From Paenibacillus_AB hodogayensis (GTDB lineage: Bacteria > Bacillota > Bacilli > Paenibacillales > NBRC-103111): a DNA stretch of 64,000 nucleotides. Below the pieces are notes generated by a model. The model worked only from the letters and a program-made list of their open reading frames with translations, was not told the origin of the DNA and did no database searches. This document shows positions 59,801-64,000 of the stretch, piece after piece. The translations under genes were made by a program, and so were the position numbers. How positions within the stretch are numbered: position 1 is the first letter of the stretch; each line of letters begins with the position of its first letter. The stretch lies in the NCBI RefSeq assembly GCF_039536325.1, contig NZ_BAAAYO010000001.1, positions 1,054,001 to 1,118,000 on the forward strand, read 5' to 3'.

Positions 59801-60250
59801 TTAATGCTCCTGATGCGGCTCTTTGATGACGAGCACGGGAATATTCGCATGCTGCACGACATGATGACTGACGCTGCCGAGGAACCATTCCTTGATCGTA
59901 TTCAAGCCTCTGCTGCCGATGACGATCAGATCCGCCCCGGTTTCGGAGGCGCACTCCAAGATCGATTCGGCCGCATCCCCCTGCAGAAGCGTATACGTCA
60001 CGCCCGGCAAATCGGTTACGCGAGCCTTCGCTTCGTCCAGCAGCTGCTCGGAGCTGGTCATTTCTTCGAGATCGGTAACGACAGGTGCGACAACCATCGC
60101 CTCGCCAACGATAAAATTCGGGTATTGAAACGCATGGGCCACCGTCAAATGCGCCCCGGGCGTCGCGCGGACCAGGCTTACCGCCCGATCCAAAGCCGAT
60201 TGGGATTGCGGAGAGCCGTCATAAGCGACGAGTACGTGTTGGAACGGCAT
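59801..60250 (-). CDS. Universal stress protein, UspA family
   Basis: Cytoplasmic nucleotide-binding protein of 149 residues. N-terminal HVLVAYDGSPQSQSALDRA and the C-terminal ATP motif GSRGLNTIKEWFLGSVSHHVVQHANIPVLVI (G-2x-G-9x-G-S) are complete, so it is probably an ATP-binding Usp. Start ATG with an AGAGGTG site. A sigma-B-like promoter sits about 60-90 bp upstream, which would fit stress induction. Confidence 0.95.
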   Translation of the reverse strand: MPFQHVLVAYDGSPQSQSALDRAVSLVRATPGAHLTVAHAFQYPNFIVGEAMVVAPVVTDLEEMTSSEQLLDEAKARVTDLPGVTYTLLQGDAAESILECASETGADLIVIGSRGLNTIKEWFLGSVSHHVVQHANIPVLVIKEPHQEH

Positions 60251-60318
60251 GGTCGAACACCTCTTCTATACGAAATTAGGTTTCTGCCTACAGTATATCA
60301 TTTGCACCTTTATTATTC

Positions 60319-60343
60319 ATACCCTTGTCTGACCGGTTTGAAC
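60319..60343 (-). promoter_or_regulatory. Sigma-B-like promoter of the universal stress gene
   Basis: Minus strand GTTCAA (60338-60343), 13-bp spacer, GGGTAT (60319-60324), close to the sigma-B consensus GTTTAA-N12-15-GGGTAT. Whether this organism has a sigma-B is not visible in the window. Confidence 0.5.
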
Positions 60344-60390
60344 CACCGGCATAGCGCGCGAAAAGCCGGACGCTCCTTGTGAGAAAGCCA

Positions 60391-60418
60391 TTACTTGCCG
60401 GGAAAGATTTGGTATAAT
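60391..60418 (+). promoter_or_regulatory. Promoter of the HExxH protein gene
   Basis: TTACTT (60391-60396), 16-bp spacer, TATAAT (60413-60418). The leader would be about 175 nt and holds one GGGAAC/GTTCCC inverted repeat; no known riboswitch is recognised in it. Confidence 0.6.
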
Positions 60419-60599
60419 AAATAAGTCAGACTTCTGTTTGAAAAGAGCATCCATTCCTAAGAATGACCTTGCCAATCGAACATTTCCCAACGGGAACTTG
60501 TTTTGAATAGCGAAGTCGTTCCCTCACCTCATTTCACTTCGCATTTCCTTGAAATCCATTCGTTCAGCATATATAGACCAAGAATAAGGGAGTAATCCG

Positions 60600-61979
60600 A
60601 TGAAAACGAACAGCAAGCACACCCCCGCGACGGCACCAAAAACCACACGATCCGCCAGCCAAGCCGCATTCGGCTCCGAAAGCGCGGCCAAGCCTGCCTT
60701 CGGAACGGGAGCCTCCTGGATCACGGCTCAGCGGACGATGGGCAACCGTGCGGTCGGCCGCATGCTCGAACAAACCGTTATGCGTCGCGCGGAGCCTCTC
60801 ATGCCTATCTCTACGGCATCGAATACGGCCGTTCAAAGACTGATGAGCGAGGACAGCTTCAAGAAGCTGACAAAGGTGGATTACCGGATTCGCTCTAAAA
60901 TCAAACCGGTGGACAAAGCTCTGGCCAAATACAACGCCACCGACAAATCCGATTATGTGAAAAGAGACGCGCTGCTTGATGACATACGCATGCACTGCGA
61001 AAACTACCTGGCCCATCCGAAAGCGCATCCCGACCGGATCGCGGGGGTTCAAACGCTGCTTGGACAAATCGACCGCGAGAAGGAAGTCTACGTCCCGTTG
61101 GCCGAAGCATCCGCAGCAGCAGATCCGAAAACAAGGTTCGCCAAATTGTGCGAGGGGCAAGACGCGCTCTTGGCCATCCGTGACAGAGAGGCCCTCGGAC
61201 TTGATAACATGTCGCTCGATACGCAAATCATGAGCTGTCTGGAAGAACTCAAAGCCGTGCCTGGCGCAATCGACGATATTCTTCAACAAGAGCTGAACCA
61301 GCTATTGTCCATTATGAACGCCCCGGATACGCCCGACATTACGAAGCGCGTTCTGGCAGAAGTGCTGAACAATGCCGATAAGGTCCATATGAAATCTCAT
61401 TTGCCGGGCGCCAGGCTGACCAATCAAAAGGAGAAGGATGAAGGTATCGGGGAAAAGTATGTCGTCAACCATCGCTTAGTCGCTCCGCTCGGCACAACCG
61501 AACGTCTGGGCTCGTTGGCGCACGAGCTAACCCACGTTTCGGTCTCGGAGCAGTTCGATAACTCTCAGCTGTTCTTCGCTTTCCCCCGAGATGCCAGCGA
61601 CGACGAGGTCATGGATCTGGTACATAAGCGCCATGGCGATCTGGACGCGCTGCTCGGGCTGTTGGATCGAACGGTGTTCACGGGAGAGCAGATTGGGCTG
61701 TTGAACTCGAAGCTGGAGTACCCGCGCAAGTACGGAGGAGACGGCGTACGCCGCTACATAGGAAGTTTTTTTACGGCCAAGAAAATAACGGCCGAAGAAA
61801 AGGTGAAGTTCGAAGGTCTTGTCGAAAAAGGGATGGACAACTCGGTCATCGAATTCGATACGGTCATCAATCAGATGCTGATCTACATGCAGCAGTGGAA
61901 AGTGCCGCAAGATAATCCATTTTACGAGAAATTGAGGTCGGTCGCGGAGGATGCTTACGCCCATCGGACGGGCGGCTGA
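60600..61979 (+). CDS. Putative HExxH zinc metalloprotease with eCIS-cargo-like N terminus
   Basis: Unassigned protein of 459 residues. The N-terminal 80 residues are disordered (Lys/Ala/Ser/Thr-rich) and contain AQRTMGNRAVGRML (43-56) and AVQRLM (77-82). These resemble the 'LQxTIGNxAVxxLL' and 'VQR' motifs that recur at the N termini of DUF4157-type and other proteins associated with extracellular contractile injection systems. A helical middle follows (about 85-265). At 308-312 there is HELTH in ERLGSLAHELTHVSVSEQF, a zincin-type motif; a glutamate further on would be the third ligand. No signal peptide. It is monocistronic with its own promoter and ribosome site (AAGGGAG). Metalloprotease activity and injection are inference; no eCIS structural gene is in the window. 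Confidence 0.7.
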   Translation: MKTNSKHTPATAPKTTRSASQAAFGSESAAKPAFGTGASWITAQRTMGNRAVGRMLEQTVMRRAEPLMPISTASNTAVQRLMSEDSFKKLTKVDYRIRSKIKPVDKALAKYNATDKSDYVKRDALLDDIRMHCENYLAHPKAHPDRIAGVQTLLGQIDREKEVYVPLAEASAAADPKTRFAKLCEGQDALLAIRDREALGLDNMSLDTQIMSCLEELKAVPGAIDDILQQELNQLLSIMNAPDTPDITKRVLAEVLNNADKVHMKSHLPGARLTNQKEKDEGIGEKYVVNHRLVAPLGTTERLGSLAHELTHVSVSEQFDNSQLFFAFPRDASDDEVMDLVHKRHGDLDALLGLLDRTVFTGEQIGLLNSKLEYPRKYGGDGVRRYIGSFFTAKKITAEEKVKFEGLVEKGMDNSVIEFDTVINQMLIYMQQWKVPQDNPFYEKLRSVAEDAYAHRTGG

Positions 61980-62096
61980 CAAAGAGCAACTGCCGTCAAG
62001 AAGCTGCCGGCCTAGCGTCGGATCATCGTCTCGTACCTACGCTTGGTACGCAGCTCCGGCCACCTCTAGCATATCGCCGCATTCGCAAAGTTAATT

Positions 62097-62933
62097 TTAG
62101 TTAGAATCGTGCTGTCTCGCTTTTCTCCGGAAGGCGCTCGGACTCATCCCGACCCGTTTGCGGAATTGGTGCAAAAAATGGTTGTAGTTGGCAAAGCCGA
62201 CGTCGAACGCCGCCTCCGAAGCGTTGCGGTCCGTATAGGAAAGCAGAAGCTCCGCCTGCCGCACCCTCATCGTATTCAACGTTTCGACGATCGAGTGCCC
62301 GGTCAGTTCCTTGAACAGATGAGAGAGCCGGGAGGGCGATAGTCCGACGGCTTTGGCCAACTCTTCGATCTTGAGCGGCTCGCGCATCCCCTCGGACAGC
62401 AGGCGCAGCGTCTCCTCGATCCGCGGGTCCAGCGGTCTTCTGAGCCGCTGCGCCAGCAGCAGCACGATTTCCCGGACGGCGTTCTCCCCAAGCTGCTGCC
62501 AATAAGGCCCGCGTTCCCCGATGTCGCGCACGGCGCGCTGCAGGGCGCCGTATACCCGTGTGCGCACCGAGTCGCTTTCGATACGGTGCACGATCAAGGG
62601 GCGGTCGGGCAGCAGCCCCGTTTCCGATAACCGGGCGGAGAAATGCGCCCACACGAAATGCCACCTCTCTCCCCGAACCGTGCCATAATGCTGCGGATTC
62701 CCCGGCGGGATCAGCACCATATCCCCCGCTTCGCACACGCTTCTTGCGCCTTCGGAAACGAAGAAGCCTCTCCCCTCGATCGTGTACGTCATCAACCAGT
62801 CGTCCCGCCCGTGAGGGCGCTGCACCGCGTAGCTGTCCGGTTCATCAAAATGCCCGGCGATGAACAGCCCTTCGTCGCCGCCGTTTCCGCCATTCCCTCC
62901 AGCATTCCTTTCTTCATACGCGAACCGTCCCAA
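62097..62933 (-). CDS. AraC-family transcriptional regulator with cupin sensor
   Basis: One-component regulator of about 278 residues. N-terminal cupin (about 20-150: DDWLMTYTIEGRGFFVSEG, GDMVLIPPGNPQHYGT) and C-terminal AraC domain with LKIEELAKAVGLSPSRLSHLFKELTG and ASEAAFDVGFANYNHFLHQFRKRVGMSPSAF. The TTG at 62933 (GGCGGGAAAG upstream) was chosen because the longer open stretch overlaps the likely promoter; the start is uncertain. Divergent from the dioxygenase gene, its probable target; such pairs often respond to a sugar or a small metabolite. Confidence 0.87.
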   Translation of the reverse strand: MGRFAYEERNAGGNGGNGGDEGLFIAGHFDEPDSYAVQRPHGRDDWLMTYTIEGRGFFVSEGARSVCEAGDMVLIPPGNPQHYGTVRGERWHFVWAHFSARLSETGLLPDRPLIVHRIESDSVRTRVYGALQRAVRDIGERGPYWQQLGENAVREIVLLLAQRLRRPLDPRIEETLRLLSEGMREPLKIEELAKAVGLSPSRLSHLFKELTGHSIVETLNTMRVRQAELLLSYTDRNASEAAFDVGFANYNHFLHQFRKRVGMSPSAFRRKARQHDSN

Positions 62934-63150
62934 TCCGCTTTCCCGCCTCTCTACCGTTCGGCTGCCGCACAGACAGCGTGTCTCTTCCTTATAGGATACT
63001 GTAATAAAGGCTTGGGGAACAATGGTTTCCTGATCAATCCAGCAGAATCGTGTGATATTTCGGCACAAATGCGAATTCAAGCCGCACCCGTTCCGCCGTA
63101 TGATGAAGCTATGTAAGCCGAATCGTTACGATATCAGGAGGAATGCCCAT

Positions 63151-63960
63151 ATGTCCACCGTGCCGAATCAGTTAACCCCGCAACAAAAACGCCGTTTTGA
63201 GGAAGACGGCTATCTACTCGTGAAAGGACTATTCGACCCCCTGGAGGTGTCGGAGCTGGAATCGGTGTTCGAAGAAATCAGCCACCGGGCGATCCCCGGG
63301 CACTTCATGCCCGATCTGCAAGCGGACGCGTCCGATCCGCTAAAGCGTTACCCGCGCGTCATGCATCCTCACCGGTTTAACGAAGCGGCCAAATCGTTCA
63401 TGCTGCACAAGCCGGTAATGGATGTGCTGCGGGAGCTGTACGGAGAAGAGCCGCTCGCCGCGCAGAGCATGTTTTACTACAAGCCGCCGGGCTCCCGCGG
63501 GCAAGCGCTTCATCAGGACAATTTTTATTTAAAGGTTGAGCCGGGCAACTGTATCGCCGCCTGGACCGCCGTCGACGCGGCAGACGAGGAGAACGGCGGA
63601 CTGCTCGTCGTCCCCGGGACGAACGGCTACGAGATTGTTTGCCCGGACGAAGCGGACCGGAACGAATCATTTACGACCCACTATGTCAAGCCGCCCAAGG
63701 ATGCCAAAGCCGTCCCCGTCGTCATGGATAAAGGGGATGTGCTGTTTTTCAACGGCAATCTTATACACGGCTCGTACCGTAACAAGACGAAGGACCGATT
63801 CCGCAGGGCGTTCATCTGTCACTATGCCAACAGCTCGGCAGCGAGCATAGCGGCGCATTACCGCCCGCTTTATCGAAGCGACGGCACGGAAGTGATGCTG
63901 GAGGAAAATCCCGGCGGCGGACCTTGCGGAATGGAGGCCGATGTCGCATATCCTCATTAA
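63151..63960 (+). CDS. Phytanoyl-CoA dioxygenase (PhyH) family Fe(II)/2-oxoglutarate oxygenase
   Basis: Non-haem iron dioxygenase of 269 residues, cytoplasmic. The facial triad is visible: His121 and Asp123 (ALHQDNFYLKVEPG) and distal His206 (GNLIHGSYRNKT), with a basic residue after it (R217-R218 region, DRFRRAF) for 2-oxoglutarate. N-terminal LTPQQKRRFEEDGYLLVKGLFD is typical of the family. The ATG has a perfect AGGAGG site. Members hydroxylate varied small molecules (ectoine, phytanoyl-CoA, halogenation relatives), so the substrate is unknown. Divergent from the AraC regulator. Confidence 0.9.
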   Translation: MSTVPNQLTPQQKRRFEEDGYLLVKGLFDPLEVSELESVFEEISHRAIPGHFMPDLQADASDPLKRYPRVMHPHRFNEAAKSFMLHKPVMDVLRELYGEEPLAAQSMFYYKPPGSRGQALHQDNFYLKVEPGNCIAAWTAVDAADEENGGLLVVPGTNGYEIVCPDEADRNESFTTHYVKPPKDAKAVPVVMDKGDVLFFNGNLIHGSYRNKTKDRFRRAFICHYANSSAASIAAHYRPLYRSDGTEVMLEENPGGGPCGMEADVAYPH

Positions 63961-64000
63961 AAGGAAGCTGATTCAAAATAGGAAGTTGATCTCGGATGGA

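Noticed and set aside
1..64000. tRNA, rRNA, prophage or insertion-sequence genes
   Set aside because: No CCA-ended cloverleaf candidates, rRNA words, transposase, integrase or terminal inverted repeats were noticed by eye; a dedicated tRNA scan was not possible.

Overview
The window looks like a chromosomal stretch of a spore-forming Bacillota bacterium of the Paenibacillaceae (Paenibacillus/Cohnella-like). This is inferred from the moderately high GC, the strong AGGAGG-type ribosome binding sites, the YesM/YesN two-component pair, a sporulation-kinase-like sensor, copper-amine-oxidase-type 'stalk' domains on secreted proteins, a CtsR-controlled hsp20, LipL-type lipoate assembly and the many sugar ABC importers with AraC regulators. 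No rRNA, tRNA, CRISPR, phage or insertion sequence was seen.

Layout. 1-7.1 kb: end of a glycan ABC importer operon (binding protein tail, two permeases) followed by a 1541-aa secreted heparinase-II/III-like lyase with two duplicated N-terminal modules. 7.2-10.8 kb: clpB and a small heat-shock gene, the latter under two perfect CtsR boxes. 10.9-15.5 kb: aldo/keto reductase, a siderophore-binding lipoprotein, and a divergent AraC regulator fused to a FecB-like domain, with a Fur-box-like site in between. 15.5-19.6 kb: a tandem array of a ~124-bp structured repeat, then fucI-araB behind two identical palindromes. 19.8-22.7 kb: a secreted stalk protein, then folD-fchA behind a ZTP riboswitch. 22.6-31.7 kb: YesMN-like sensor/regulator divergent from an ABC importer with two sulfatases, a sulfated-glycan uptake and desulfation locus. 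31.8-41.9 kb: ABC exporter, GH26-like secreted protein, PAS sensor kinase, MFS pump, an orphan binding protein beside a decayed golvesin-type domain, and an AraC regulator. 42.0-48.7 kb: methyltransferases, AraM-type glycerol-1-phosphate dehydrogenase, GNAT, HpaB-type monooxygenase and a DHH protein. 48.8-53.9 kb: the complete pyruvate dehydrogenase operon (pdhABCD). 54.2-64 kb: esterase, VanY-type carboxypeptidase, LipL, NlpC/P60 hydrolase, FMN reductase, HesB-like protein, a c-di-GMP-I riboswitch in front of a 97-aa orphan gene, a UspA protein, a putative secreted HExxH metalloprotease carrying a QRTMGNRAV motif, and a divergent AraC/PhyH-dioxygenase pair.

Functional themes. Glycan scavenging dominates: two importers, lyase, two sulfatases, GH26-like protein, fucose isomerase and many AraC regulators. 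lipL and pdhABCD fit together because LipL lipoylates E2. Known regulatory RNA classes (ZTP, c-di-GMP-I) and DNA sites (CtsR, Fur-like, LacI-like) give testable wiring. The most promising unexplained items are the 97-aa protein under the c-di-GMP riboswitch, the ~124-bp nested-hairpin tandem repeat, and the 459-aa HExxH protein with an eCIS-cargo-like N terminus.
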